A stretch of 64,000 bases of DNA, taken from positions 62,001-126,000 of the forward strand of contig CABXYJ010000001.1 in NCBI GenBank assembly GCA_902516345.1, read 5' to 3'. Positions 22,293 to 31,984 of the stretch are shown here, one piece after another. The notes under the pieces were generated by a model. The model made no database searches and had not been told where the DNA came from. It saw only the letters and a program-made list of their open reading frames with translations. The stretch is from an uncultured Pelagibacteraceae bacterium. Its GTDB lineage: Bacteria > Pseudomonadota > Alphaproteobacteria > Pelagibacterales > Pelagibacteraceae. Position 1 is the stretch's first letter. Every line of letters begins with the position of its first letter. The position numbers were made by a program, and so were the translations under genes.

Positions 22293-22823
22293 TTATAAGT
22301 TAATTTTCTTTAGCTCTTCTTTAGTTTCATCTAAATTTTTTTGAAATAGTGCATCAAGTTTTGATTTATCAACAGAGGTAGTGATAATTTTTTTAACAGA
22401 GTCCAGAGCAATTTTAATTGAAGTATCTTTAATTTCTTTAATAGCAGACTCTTTCATTTGACTTATTTTATTTTCAGCAAGATTTTTTTTGATTTCAGAG
22501 GTTTTATGGAACTTATCATTTAGTTCGATTATCATTTTATCGCTATCTTTTTTAGCCTGTTTTAAAATCTCATCACTTACGGCTTGTGCTGTGTCTAATT
22601 TTTTTTGAGCATTATCCAGTAAGATTTTAGCCTCAGCTCTTAGTTTTTCGCTTTCATTAATTTCATTTTTTATATCTGAGATTAATTTATTAAGAACTTC
22701 ATTTACTTTTTGAGGAATTTTTAAATATACAAGTGCTCCAATAAAAATAACGAAAGAAACCGCAACCCAAAAAGTGGAGTCAATTACCATAATACTTATT
22801 CCTATTTTTTTTTGACAAATCAT
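22293..22823 (-). CDS. atpF: ATP synthase F0 subunit b
   Basis: N-terminal TM plus charged helix, in the F0 gene cluster. Annotated start may be the internal MVIDSTFW. Confidence 0.85.
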   Translation of the reverse strand: MICQKKIGISIMVIDSTFWVAVSFVIFIGALVYLKIPQKVNEVLNKLISDIKNEINESEKLRAEAKILLDNAQKKLDTAQAVSDEILKQAKKDSDKMIIELNDKFHKTSEIKKNLAENKISQMKESAIKEIKDTSIKIALDSVKKIITTSVDKSKLDALFQKNLDETKEELKKINL

Positions 22824-23385
22824 CTACAATTGCAGAAATACTACTATTGTTTATTTCAGCTCCGATGATTTTTTTTACTAATTCTGAAGACGTTTCTATT
22901 GCAACCCTATTAATTTTTTCAGGGGCACTTTTCTTAACTACTTCTATCTCTTTCTCTACTTTTTTAATTTCCTCATTAATTTGCTTTTCTAAAGTTTCTT
23001 TTTTATTGTTTATATCTTTAATAATTTTTTCTCTTGAATCTTTAAAAATTTTTTTTGCCTCTAACTTACTTTTAAAAACAATATCTTCATATTCTTTAAG
23101 TTTAGACTCGCTGTCTTCTCTTTGTTTTTCTGCAGCCTCAATATTATCTTGTATTTGAGATTTTCTAGACTCTAAATTAGCACTTATCTTAGGTAATATA
23201 AGTTTTGACAAAACTATATAAAGAATTCCAAAAGTTAGTGTAAGCCAGAATATTTGTGAAATCCAAAATTCAGGGTTTAATTGAGGCATACCTCCACTTT
23301 CAGCAGCAAAAACTTCTTTTAAAAAAAAGAAATTGAAAAATATTAACTGAAAAAAAATTTTTTTAATCATCAATTTAAAATGCAA
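22780..23385 (-). CDS. atpG: ATP synthase F0 subunit b'
   Basis: GGMPQLNPEFWISQIFWLTLTFGILYIVLSKLILPKI typical of b'; between atpE and atpF. Confidence 0.85.
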   Translation of the reverse strand: MHFKLMIKKIFFQLIFFNFFFLKEVFAAESGGMPQLNPEFWISQIFWLTLTFGILYIVLSKLILPKISANLESRKSQIQDNIEAAEKQREDSESKLKEYEDIVFKSKLEAKKIFKDSREKIIKDINNKKETLEKQINEEIKKVEKEIEVVKKSAPEKINRVAIETSSELVKKIIGAEINNSSISAIVDDLSKKNRNKYYGN

Positions 23386-23602
23386 AAAGTATGATTAACG
23401 CAACTACTAATCCAAATAACCCTGTCGCTTCCGCTAAAGCAAAGCCTAAAAGTAAATTAGGAAATTGTTTTTGTGCAGCAGAAGGGTTTCTCATTGCACC
23501 AGATAAATAATTTCCAAAAATTATACCTATCCCTACCCCTGCGCCTGCTAAAGCAATCGCAGCCAATCCTGCTCCTATCATTTTTGCTGCTTCTAATTCC
23601 AT
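23375..23602 (-). CDS. atpE: ATP synthase F0 subunit c
   Basis: 75 aa; IGAGLAAIALAGAGVGIGIIFGNYLSGAMRNPSA and ALAEATGLFGLVVALIILF. Confidence 0.96.
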   Translation of the reverse strand: MELEAAKMIGAGLAAIALAGAGVGIGIIFGNYLSGAMRNPSAAQKQFPNLLLGFALAEATGLFGLVVALIILFAF

Positions 23603-23616
23603 TATTTCCTCCTTTG

Positions 23617-24351
23617 TTAATGGTGTAAATTTAATGCATCATTTAAATAAATGCATGTTAAAATTGCAAAAACATAAGCTTGAAGAAAAGCAACTAATAT
23701 CTCCAAACCTGTTAAGGCAACTGAAAAACTCAGTGGTAGCCATCCACCGAGTATTCCGAGGCTCACTACAAAGCCACCGAAAACTTTCATCATAGTGTGG
23801 CCTGCCATCATATTAGCAAATAATCGAACTGATAAACTTACTGGCCTACTAAGATATGAAATAATTTCTATAATGACTATTAAAGGGAGCAGAACAATTG
23901 GAACTCCACTAGGTACAAATAGTTTTAAATAACCAAAACCGTGCTTGATAAATCCAATAATTGTTACTCCAATAAAGACAAATGCTGCAAGAACAAAAGT
24001 AACTATAATGTGGCTAGTTACTGTGAAAGTATAAGGGATCATTCCAAACATATTACAAAATAAAACAAACATAAATAACGAAAATATAAAAGCAAAATAT
24101 GGTTTTGCTTTGGAACCCGCGGTATCACTTATCATTTTTGATACAAAAGAATAACTAATCTCTGCTAAAAGTTGTAACTTATTTGGTAGCATTAGATTTT
24201 TTTTAGCTCCTAAATTAAAAATAACTAAAATTGCTACAGAACTGATTACCATAAATAAACTTGCATTAGTGAATGAGATATCAAATGTTCCTATTCTAAT
24301 TTCTGGACCAATTCTATAAACCTCGAATTGAGTCATTGGATTTGCTGCCAT
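23617..24351 (-). CDS. atpB: ATP synthase F0 subunit a
   Basis: 244 aa; SLSVRLFANMMAGHTMMKVF and LQAYVFAILTCIYLNDAL. Confidence 0.96.
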   Translation of the reverse strand: MAANPMTQFEVYRIGPEIRIGTFDISFTNASLFMVISSVAILVIFNLGAKKNLMLPNKLQLLAEISYSFVSKMISDTAGSKAKPYFAFIFSLFMFVLFCNMFGMIPYTFTVTSHIIVTFVLAAFVFIGVTIIGFIKHGFGYLKLFVPSGVPIVLLPLIVIIEIISYLSRPVSLSVRLFANMMAGHTMMKVFGGFVVSLGILGGWLPLSFSVALTGLEILVAFLQAYVFAILTCIYLNDALNLHH

Positions 24352-24359
24352 AAAATTTA

Positions 24360-24635
24360 CTACTTTTGCATGTTTTTTGCAGATCTAATTACATTAGTTA
24401 TACCAGCAACTACACCAACAAAAAAAAATATTAAAATTAACCAAGGTTTAGTACCAAAGGTCTTGTCTAAAATAAACCCAATAATTGTCCCTACTGCTAC
24501 GGCTGATACTAATTCAGTGCTTAATTTAAAAGCTTTACCAATAGGTGATGGATTATACTTTTTATTAGCCAAATCTCCTTTCAGTGCCTTTTTTTTTGCA
24601 ATCTCCAAGCGAGTTTTAAAAGGATCTTTAGTCAT
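24360..24635 (-). CDS. atpI: AtpI-like protein (F0 subunit I / AtpZ-AtpI family)
   Basis: 91 aa, two TM segments, immediately upstream of atpB. Confidence 0.75.
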   Translation of the reverse strand: MTKDPFKTRLEIAKKKALKGDLANKKYNPSPIGKAFKLSTELVSAVAVGTIIGFILDKTFGTKPWLILIFFFVGVVAGITNVIRSAKNMQK

Positions 24636-24647
24636 TTTTTAATTGGT

Positions 24648-27044
24648 TTATGCAACCATACTCTCAGCTTTTTGCAAATCAACAGCAACGAGTTGACTGA
24701 TACCTTTTTCAGGCATTGTAACACCATAAAGTTTATTCATTTTTGACATTGTTAATGCATGATGAGTAACAATGATAAACTTTGTATTAGTAATTTTAAT
24801 CAAATCCTCAAGCAAATTACAAAATCTTGTTACATTCGCGTCGTCTAGCGGCGCATCTACTTCGTCAAGTACACAGATCGGAGATGGATTGGTTAAAAAA
24901 ACTGCAAAAACAAGAGATAGAGCTGTAAGTGCTTGTTCACCTCCAGATAACAAGGTAATTGATTGTAGTCTTTTACCTGGTGGACTCACCAACATCTCTA
25001 AACCTGCTTCAAGCGGATCCTCAGAATCTACCAATTCTAGTTTAGCATTTCCACCATTAAATAATTTTGTATAAACTTCATTAAATTTTCTGTTCACTTT
25101 TTCAAAAGCATCAATGAGTCTTTCTCTTCCTTTTTGATTTAATTCATTGATACTATCTTTTAATTTACTGATAGCTGTCACTAAGTCAGCGCGATCTTGC
25201 TCCATTTTTTGAATTTCAACTTTATATTTGTCGGTCTCTTCGTCTGCTTTTAAATTTACTGAACCTAATTTTTCTCTTTCTTGTTTTTTTTTATCTAATA
25301 GGTCTTCTTGATTAACTGCATCTGGAAGATCCTCTTTTCCAAATAAATTTGAATTTTCAAGAATATTTTCTTCATCAAGACTTAGCTCTGAATATATTCT
25401 ATCAATCAGATCATTTTTACGTTTTTTAAGACCTTCAACAGTAGCTCCAGAGCTTGCTTTTCTTTCTCTGATTTGAATTGATTGTTCTTGTATTTGATTT
25501 AGTTGGGATCTTAGTGTTTCAATTTTTTCGTCAGTTGTATTAATAATTAATTCATTCTCATTTTTTTCCTTTTCTGCAATTCTAAGACCTTCTGAAATTT
25601 GACCTTTTTTTTCAGCTTGTATTTTTGGTTGATTATCCAATTTTTCAAGCTGTATATTTAATTTTTTTTGCCTATCAGTAAGTTCGGACACCATTTTTTC
25701 AGAATTGGATAATAAATTTCTCCAACTTTCAATTTCTTTATCAATAATATTAATTCTTTCATTTCTTTTTACCGAGTCTTGTTTGATATTTTGATTTGTA
25801 CTAAAACTGCTTGCATATTTTTCTATTAAATTTTTAAAACTTTCTAGAACGACAATTGCTTCAGAGTTTTTATTTAAATTTATTAGTTCTTTAATCTTGT
25901 TTAATTCAATATTTAGTATATTCTTATTATAATTTAAATCTTCATTAGATTTTTTTTCTGTTTCATAATATTTTGAATCTACTTCTATTAACTCATTCTT
26001 TTCTTCTTTAAGCCTTTTTTCATTAGAGTTTGCGTCGATTATTATTCCTTTTTCTCTATCCATATCGTCGTTAAATGTTTGAATAGATCTTTTAATATTA
26101 CCTATTTCATCTTGTACTCTATTATTTTCCTCGTCAAGGTTTTGAAGTTCTAGATTTAGTCTTTGTATTTTAGATAAATTTTCAATATTTTTTTCTCTTA
26201 AGGGTGAAATTTTTTCTGTTTCAGATTTAACTAAAGTTTCGAGCTCAGAGATTCTACTGCTGAAGCCACTAACTTCACCTTCTGCTTCTAGATTAATCTC
26301 ATTCTCAATTTTAATTTCTTTATCAATCTCTAATAATTTTAAATAATATAATCCTGCTTCTATTTTTTTTATTTCTTCGGAAATATTCTTATATTTTGTC
26401 GCCTCCTCTGCTTGTTTTTCAAGGTTGGCCAATTGTTTCTCTTGTTGTCTCCTTAATTCATCGGCTCTTTTAAGATTATTTTCCGCAGCGCTCAATCTTA
26501 GTTCTGCCTCATGTCTTCTCACGTGTAAACCTGAAATACCAGCAGCTTCTTCTAAAATTGCCCTTCTGTCTTTTGGTTTTGCAGTTACCAGTGCACCAAT
26601 ACGCCCCTGACTTATCATTGATGGTGAATGCGCCCCGGTAGATAAGTCAGCAAAAAACATTTGAGTATCTCTAGCTCTTACCTCTTTTTCATTTATGTAA
26701 AATTTGGAACCTTTGTCTTTCTCAATTTTTCTTCTGATATTTATCTCATCAAGTTCTCTAAATTGAATTGGTCCCTCGTTATTTTTATTTTCAACTGTTA
26801 CACAGACTTCAGCTATATTCTTTGAAGGCTTATTTGATGTGCCAGAAAATATAACATCCTCCATTCCCGATCCTCGCATACTTTTTGCTGAGGTCTCACC
26901 CATGACCCATCTTAAAGACTCAACAATATTTGATTTTCCACAACCATTGGGTCCAACAATACCTGTTAAACTATCATCAATTAAAAAATTGGTTTTATCT
27001 GCAAAAGATTTAAATCCATTAAGTTGGATTTTTTTAAACTCCAT
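24648..27044 (-). CDS. smc: Short SMC-family ATPase (chromosome segregation)
   Basis: 798 aa; MEFKKIQLNGFKSFADKT, IVGPNGCGKSNIVESLRWVMGE, C-terminal LLSGGEQALTALSLVFAVF and PICVLDEVDAPLDDANV; short central coiled-coil region. Confidence 0.9.
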   Translation of the reverse strand: MEFKKIQLNGFKSFADKTNFLIDDSLTGIVGPNGCGKSNIVESLRWVMGETSAKSMRGSGMEDVIFSGTSNKPSKNIAEVCVTVENKNNEGPIQFRELDEINIRRKIEKDKGSKFYINEKEVRARDTQMFFADLSTGAHSPSMISQGRIGALVTAKPKDRRAILEEAAGISGLHVRRHEAELRLSAAENNLKRADELRRQQEKQLANLEKQAEEATKYKNISEEIKKIEAGLYYLKLLEIDKEIKIENEINLEAEGEVSGFSSRISELETLVKSETEKISPLREKNIENLSKIQRLNLELQNLDEENNRVQDEIGNIKRSIQTFNDDMDREKGIIIDANSNEKRLKEEKNELIEVDSKYYETEKKSNEDLNYNKNILNIELNKIKELINLNKNSEAIVVLESFKNLIEKYASSFSTNQNIKQDSVKRNERINIIDKEIESWRNLLSNSEKMVSELTDRQKKLNIQLEKLDNQPKIQAEKKGQISEGLRIAEKEKNENELIINTTDEKIETLRSQLNQIQEQSIQIRERKASSGATVEGLKKRKNDLIDRIYSELSLDEENILENSNLFGKEDLPDAVNQEDLLDKKKQEREKLGSVNLKADEETDKYKVEIQKMEQDRADLVTAISKLKDSINELNQKGRERLIDAFEKVNRKFNEVYTKLFNGGNAKLELVDSEDPLEAGLEMLVSPPGKRLQSITLLSGGEQALTALSLVFAVFLTNPSPICVLDEVDAPLDDANVTRFCNLLEDLIKITNTKFIIVTHHALTMSKMNKLYGVTMPEKGISQLVAVDLQKAESMVA

Positions 27045-27052
27045 AAATAAAC

Positions 27053-27628
27053 TTATATCAGTTTTTCAAGAGTTTTTTTTAAATTTTTATAATTCAGCGT
27101 TTTTTCAAACTTTTTATTGTTTATTATTATCGTAGGAGTAGCATTTACTTTAAAATTTTTAGTACCATCGATTCGATCGTTTAAAATAAAATCCTCAATT
27201 TTTTTATTTTTAATACATTCTTCAAAATTTATATCAAAACCCTCATTTTTCACAAAATTTTTAAGATTTTCATTAAGTTCATCTACTGTTTTTCCTTTTA
27301 CCCAAACATTTTGATTGAAATATAAGCTCTCTAAAACTTCTAAATTTTTACTAAAAGCACATTGAGAAATTTTTGCGGCATTTAATGCAGCAATGTCCAA
27401 AGGAAAATGTCTAAATTCTATTTTTACTAAACCAGAGTCAATAAAATCTTTCTTTATTTTAGGATAAATATTTTTATGAAAATCTGCACAATGACTACAT
27501 GTCAAAGACTCGTAAGCTATTATGGTAATTTTAGCATCTTCATTACCAGATGTAATTCTTTTTAACTCAGCAGATAGACTTGTATTAGATAATAAGGAGA
27601 AAAATAAAATTATTAAAATTTTTTTCAT
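27053..27628 (-). CDS. DsbA-like thioredoxin-fold protein, periplasmic
   Basis: 191 aa; signal peptide, YESLTCSHCADFHKNIYPKIKKDF, ATPTIIINNKKF. Confidence 0.88.
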   Translation of the reverse strand: MKKILIILFFSLLSNTSLSAELKRITSGNEDAKITIIAYESLTCSHCADFHKNIYPKIKKDFIDSGLVKIEFRHFPLDIAALNAAKISQCAFSKNLEVLESLYFNQNVWVKGKTVDELNENLKNFVKNEGFDINFEECIKNKKIEDFILNDRIDGTKNFKVNATPTIIINNKKFEKTLNYKNLKKTLEKLI

Positions 27629-28110
27629 TTTCGACTTAATACCTTTGATAGTTGAATTAAAGATTTTTTTATTTTTTCATTTTTAATATGACTTACTTTA
27701 TCTATGTAATTATTTTTTTCCACATTTTTTTGTATATCATATTTTTTCTTAAAAAGACTTTCATCTGTAAAGCTAATTAATTTTATTTTTTTTACGACTG
27801 AATTTTCAAAAAGACTATTTAATCTGTCCATTATTTCTTTTTTTGAGTATTCTAATTCAACTTCGTGACCCCTTTTTACCATAATCAATAAAGTGCTAAC
27901 GCTAAGTTTATTTGAATTTTTGTAGGATTTTGGATAACAAACTTTAAATAATTCATCACCTACAATATATTTCCAATTATTAAGAGTTTTAGAATAAACG
28001 TGACCTCTTTTAATAATAAATTTTTGAATATTTTTTGGTAAAGTATCTTTAAGAGATCTTAGGCCTTGAATGCTACCATTTCTCTGCTTAGTATATTTTT
28101 TAAATTGCAT
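27625..28110 (-). CDS. DUF721 family protein (DciA-like)
   Basis: Start taken as the internal Met at complement(28110); NNWKYIVGDELFKVCYPKSY and YSKKEIMDRLNSLF match DUF721 character. Confidence 0.7.
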   Translation of the reverse strand: MQFKKYTKQRNGSIQGLRSLKDTLPKNIQKFIIKRGHVYSKTLNNWKYIVGDELFKVCYPKSYKNSNKLSVSTLLIMVKRGHEVELEYSKKEIMDRLNSLFENSVVKKIKLISFTDESLFKKKYDIQKNVEKNNYIDKVSHIKNEKIKKSLIQLSKVLSRK

Positions 28111-29094
28111 ATGAAAGAACAATTAATAACAAAAAAAATTCTTAATTGGTATTATTTAAATAAAAGGCCATTACCATGGCGAAAAAATGTTACTTCTCAA
28201 AAAAAGCAGTATTACACTTTAGTAAGTGAGTTTATGCTGCAACAAACACAAGTTGTGACTGTAATTCCATATTTTAATCGTTTTATTAAAAAAATTCCAA
28301 ATTTAGAATCACTCTCAAAGATACGTGATAAAGAATTAATAAAGCTTTGGGAAGGTCTTGGTTATTATTCAAGGGCAAAAAATTTAAAAAAAACTGCACA
28401 ACATATAATAAAAACTTTCAAAGGACAGTTACCAAGGAATTTTGAAGATTTATTATCACTGCCGGGTATTGGAAATTATACTGCAAGTGCAATATTAGCT
28501 ATTGCTTTTAATAAACCATATATTCCATTAGATGGAAATATTGAAAGAGTTTTAAAAAGATATCTTTACTTAAAAAAAGATAGAGAAATTCAAAAAGATT
28601 ATATTGCACGAAAAAAATCAATTTTTGGTTTTTCATCGAAATCAAGTGATTATGCCCAAGCTTTGATGGAGTTAGGAGCTTTAGTTTGTAAGCCTAATAA
28701 TCCAATTTGTAATCAATGTCCGATTTCAAAAAATTGCAAATCTTACAAAAAGAAAGATTTCAATTTGAGAAAGATTCAGAGGCAAAACCAAGATAAATAT
28801 TTTATTTTAAAAGTTTATAAAAAAAATCAAAGATACTTATTAATAAAAAACAGGAAGTTTAAATTTTTAAAAAATTTATCGATATTTCCTATGATAGAAT
28901 TAAAAAATCCAGAAAATTTTAACGAAAATTTAAGTTTGAAAATGTCTAATATGAATATGAACATAAAAATTCAATTTTCAAAAGATGATCAAAAGTTTCC
29001 ATCATCTTATTGGGTGGACAAAAAAAAATTGAGTAGTTATATGTTGCCATCGTTTACAAAAAAAATTGTTAAATATTTAGAAAATAATCAATGA
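28111..29094 (+). CDS. mutY: A/G-specific adenine glycosylase
   Basis: FMLQQTQVVTVIPYF, LPGIGNYTASAI, C-X6-C-X2-C-X5-C Fe-S motif CKPNNPICNQCPISKNC. ORF track begins at 28066, but ATG 28111 gives the typical N-terminus. Confidence 0.92.
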   Translation: MKEQLITKKILNWYYLNKRPLPWRKNVTSQKKQYYTLVSEFMLQQTQVVTVIPYFNRFIKKIPNLESLSKIRDKELIKLWEGLGYYSRAKNLKKTAQHIIKTFKGQLPRNFEDLLSLPGIGNYTASAILAIAFNKPYIPLDGNIERVLKRYLYLKKDREIQKDYIARKKSIFGFSSKSSDYAQALMELGALVCKPNNPICNQCPISKNCKSYKKKDFNLRKIQRQNQDKYFILKVYKKNQRYLLIKNRKFKFLKNLSIFPMIELKNPENFNENLSLKMSNMNMNIKIQFSKDDQKFPSSYWVDKKKLSSYMLPSFTKKIVKYLENNQ

Positions 29095-30233
29095 AAAAAG
29101 TCGCTATTATTGGAGCAGGTATTTCAGGATTATTTATTGCTAACCTATTTAAAAAAAATTCAAATTACCGAGTTACAATTTACGAAAAGAATAATTCACT
29201 AGATTTAGATGAGGGTTACGGAATTCAGTTATCAGTAAATAGTGTAAAACTTTTAAATCAAATTGGATTTGACAAATTTAAAGATGATAAAAAATTCAAT
29301 CCCACCAAAATAAATTTTTACTCTATTAAAAGCCTAGAAAAGATATGTGATTTAGATATTTCTGACTTCAACTCAGATGATATTAAGTACACTACTTTAA
29401 AAAGATCTGATTTAATAAATTTCTTAAAATCAGATATAGAAGACTTAATTAAAACAAGTCATAGTATCTCAAAGATAGATCAAGAAAACCAAGTAATCAA
29501 AATTAGTTTTGAAAATGATGAAACTTTTGAATGTGATCATCTGATTATTTCTGATGGAGTTTTTTCAAAAAGTAAGAGTCTTGTCTCAAAAAATAAAACG
29601 CAACCTAAATATAATGATACACTGGCTATTAGGGGAACAATTCCTTATTTTTTAGATTTTGTTGATAAAAAAAATATTTCATTACATTTAGGATCAAATT
29701 TTCATCACGTAATTTATCCAGTAACTCAAAAAGGTAATTTAAATTTTATAGCAATAATGAAATATAATCTTACTGAAAATGAGCAAAAAAATTATTCATT
29801 ATTTACTGATCCTGACTTTATTAAAAAAATTTTAAGAAATGTTCCTCAAGAAAGTAAGAAATTTTTGAATGAAATTAAGGAATTAAAAATATTCCCTATA
29901 TTTGTAAGTGATGATTTTTTCAAAATTGATAATAATAAAATTCATTTAATTGGTGATGCTTTCTTTGCTTTTCCTCCATCATTTGCTCAAGGTGCGTCTC
30001 AATCTATAGAAGGAGCTTTTGAACTATTCAAAAGTATAGAAAATAATACAGAAATTGATTTTTTTAAAAGTAGAGTATACAAAACAAAAATGGTTAATAA
30101 CAGATCGAAATTTAATGAGTTTGTTTTTCATTTATCTAATCCTTTGACAAAGTTGTTTAGAAATATTTTCTTAAAAAAATTAGTAAAAAATAAAAAATTT
30201 TTAGAAAGTTATTTAGGAAAAATTTATAGATAA
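29091..30233 (+). CDS. FAD-dependent monooxygenase (UbiH/PHBH-like)
   Basis: 380 aa; VAIIGAGISGLFIANLF, IHLIGDAFFAFPPSFAQGASQSIEGA. Confidence 0.85.
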   Translation: MKKVAIIGAGISGLFIANLFKKNSNYRVTIYEKNNSLDLDEGYGIQLSVNSVKLLNQIGFDKFKDDKKFNPTKINFYSIKSLEKICDLDISDFNSDDIKYTTLKRSDLINFLKSDIEDLIKTSHSISKIDQENQVIKISFENDETFECDHLIISDGVFSKSKSLVSKNKTQPKYNDTLAIRGTIPYFLDFVDKKNISLHLGSNFHHVIYPVTQKGNLNFIAIMKYNLTENEQKNYSLFTDPDFIKKILRNVPQESKKFLNEIKELKIFPIFVSDDFFKIDNNKIHLIGDAFFAFPPSFAQGASQSIEGAFELFKSIENNTEIDFFKSRVYKTKMVNNRSKFNEFVFHLSNPLTKLFRNIFLKKLVKNKKFLESYLGKIYR

Positions 30234-30239
30234 ATTGGG

Positions 30240-31310
30240 TTAACTTTTATGAAAAAACTTTTGTCTTAAGTTGTCTATTGGTACAAAATTACCCTCTAAT
30301 TTACAATGCCAATAAGTCCATCCATTACAGCTTTCCGCACCTAAAATTGTGGCTGCTACCTTATGAATTGAACCTTCAGTTTTTGCGTGTTTGATACTTC
30401 CATCAGCCATAATTTTCGCACTAATTCTCCTTTTATTGTCGAAAATGGTTGTACCAGGTTGAATTATTCCTAATTCTACTAATGAACCAAAAGGTATTCT
30501 GGGTTTTGATCTATTATTTTGTAGAGTATCTAAATAATCATCTTCAATAGGTTTAATTTTCTCTAATCTTTGTTTAGCTGCCTTAAAATAAGTTATTTCC
30601 TTTTCAATTCCAAAATAATTTCTCCCCAATTTTTTTGCTACTGCAGTTGTTGTTCCCGTACCTAAAAAGGGATCTAAAACTAAATCATTTTTATTAGTAG
30701 TTGCTAATAAAATTCTATGAAGTAAAGCCTCTGGTTTTTGAGTAGAATGTACTTTTTTTCCATTTTCTTTAAGTCTCTCAGATCCGTTGCAAATTGGTAA
30801 TTCCCAATTTGATCTCATTTGTAAATCATCATTTAAACATTTGAGAGATTGATAATTAAAAGTGTATTTTGATTTTTCCGATTTAGATGCCCAAATTAAA
30901 GTTTCGTGAGCATTAGCAAAACGTGTTCCTCTAAAATTTGGCATTGGATTTTTTTTATTCCAAATAACATCATTTAAAATCCAAAAACCTAAATTTTGAA
31001 TTACTGTTCCAACTCTAAAAATATTGTGATAACTTCCAATTACCCATATAGCTCCATTTTTTTTTAATATTCTTTTACACTCATTCAGCCAAGAATATGT
31101 AAAATCGTCGTATTTTTTAAAATTTTCAAATTTGTCCCACTTATCATTTACAGCACTTACTTTAGATCTATCAGGTCTTATAAGTTCATTTCTTAATTGT
31201 AAATTATATGGTGGGTCAGCAAAAATTAGATCAAAAGTCTCGTCAGGAATTTTTTTAAGTTCCTCTAGACTATCTCCATTAATCAATTTATTCTTAAGGT
31301 TAAAAATCAT
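30240..31310 (-). CDS. ccrM: CcrM-type adenine DNA methyltransferase (GANTC)
   Basis: 356 aa; FADPPYNLQLRNEL, later VLDPFLGTGTTTAVA (beta class), C-terminal extension GAESCNGWTYWHC typical of CcrM. Confidence 0.92.
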   Translation of the reverse strand: MIFNLKNKLINGDSLEELKKIPDETFDLIFADPPYNLQLRNELIRPDRSKVSAVNDKWDKFENFKKYDDFTYSWLNECKRILKKNGAIWVIGSYHNIFRVGTVIQNLGFWILNDVIWNKKNPMPNFRGTRFANAHETLIWASKSEKSKYTFNYQSLKCLNDDLQMRSNWELPICNGSERLKENGKKVHSTQKPEALLHRILLATTNKNDLVLDPFLGTGTTTAVAKKLGRNYFGIEKEITYFKAAKQRLEKIKPIEDDYLDTLQNNRSKPRIPFGSLVELGIIQPGTTIFDNKRRISAKIMADGSIKHAKTEGSIHKVAATILGAESCNGWTYWHCKLEGNFVPIDNLRQKFFHKS

Positions 31311-31327
31311 TTTAAAAAAATAAATTA

Positions 31328-31343
31328 GACTCTAAAAAGATTC
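31328..31343. promoter_or_regulatory. Two GANTC sites upstream of ccrM start
   Basis: GACTC at 31328-31332 and GATTC at 31339-31343, 18-33 nt upstream of the ccrM start codon (complement 31310). Confidence 0.6.
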
Positions 31344-31417
31344 TTGGGTCAACCTAGGATTGAATTATAAAGTGCTGATTTGTGTAATTATTTTAAGAGA
31401 TTACAATATATAGTGTT

Positions 31418-31984
31418 TTACTTTGAGCAGATTTTATTAATTGGTGAAAAAGTTTTCCTATGATGAATAGTAATACCAAGTTTTTTTAAAGCTTCTAGGT
31501 GTTGTTTCGTTCCATAACCACAATTTTTTTTCCATCCATATCTTCTAAATTTTTTATCTAACTTTGCTACAAATCTATCACGAGTTACCTTTGCAATTAT
31601 TGATGCTGCTGATATTGATGGTATTTTTTGATCACCTTTTATTATTTGTTTGAGACGATAGTTTCTTAATTTAGGTAGTTTATTTCCATCAATCAGAGTT
31701 AAAGAAGGTTTTTTTTTTAGTTTTTTAATGGCTCTTCTCATAGCTAATAAACTTGCATTTAAAATATTTACTTTTTCTATCTCTTTTACAGAAGCTTTAC
31801 CGATTGCCCATATAGAATTTTTTTTAATATATTTTGCTAAAATTTCTCTTTTTTTTTTTGATAAACTTTTTGAATCTTTAAGTATTTTTGAATTTATCGA
31901 TTTATTTAAAATAACAGCTGCTGCATAAACTGGTCCAATTAAACTACCTCTACCAACTTCGTCTACACCTGCAATAATTTTCAT
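31418..31984 (-). CDS. rnhB: Ribonuclease HII
   Basis: 188 aa; IAGVDEVGRGSLIGPVYAAAVIL, SAASIIAKVTRDR. Confidence 0.95.
   Translation of the reverse strand: MKIIAGVDEVGRGSLIGPVYAAAVILNKSINSKILKDSKSLSKKKREILAKYIKKNSIWAIGKASVKEIEKVNILNASLLAMRRAIKKLKKKPSLTLIDGNKLPKLRNYRLKQIIKGDQKIPSISAASIIAKVTRDRFVAKLDKKFRRYGWKKNCGYGTKQHLEALKKLGITIHHRKTFSPINKICSK

Noticed and set aside
28066-28110. N-terminal extension of MutY in the ORF track
   Set aside because: The extension is antisense to the DUF721 gene; the internal ATG at 28111 gives the expected MutY N-terminus.
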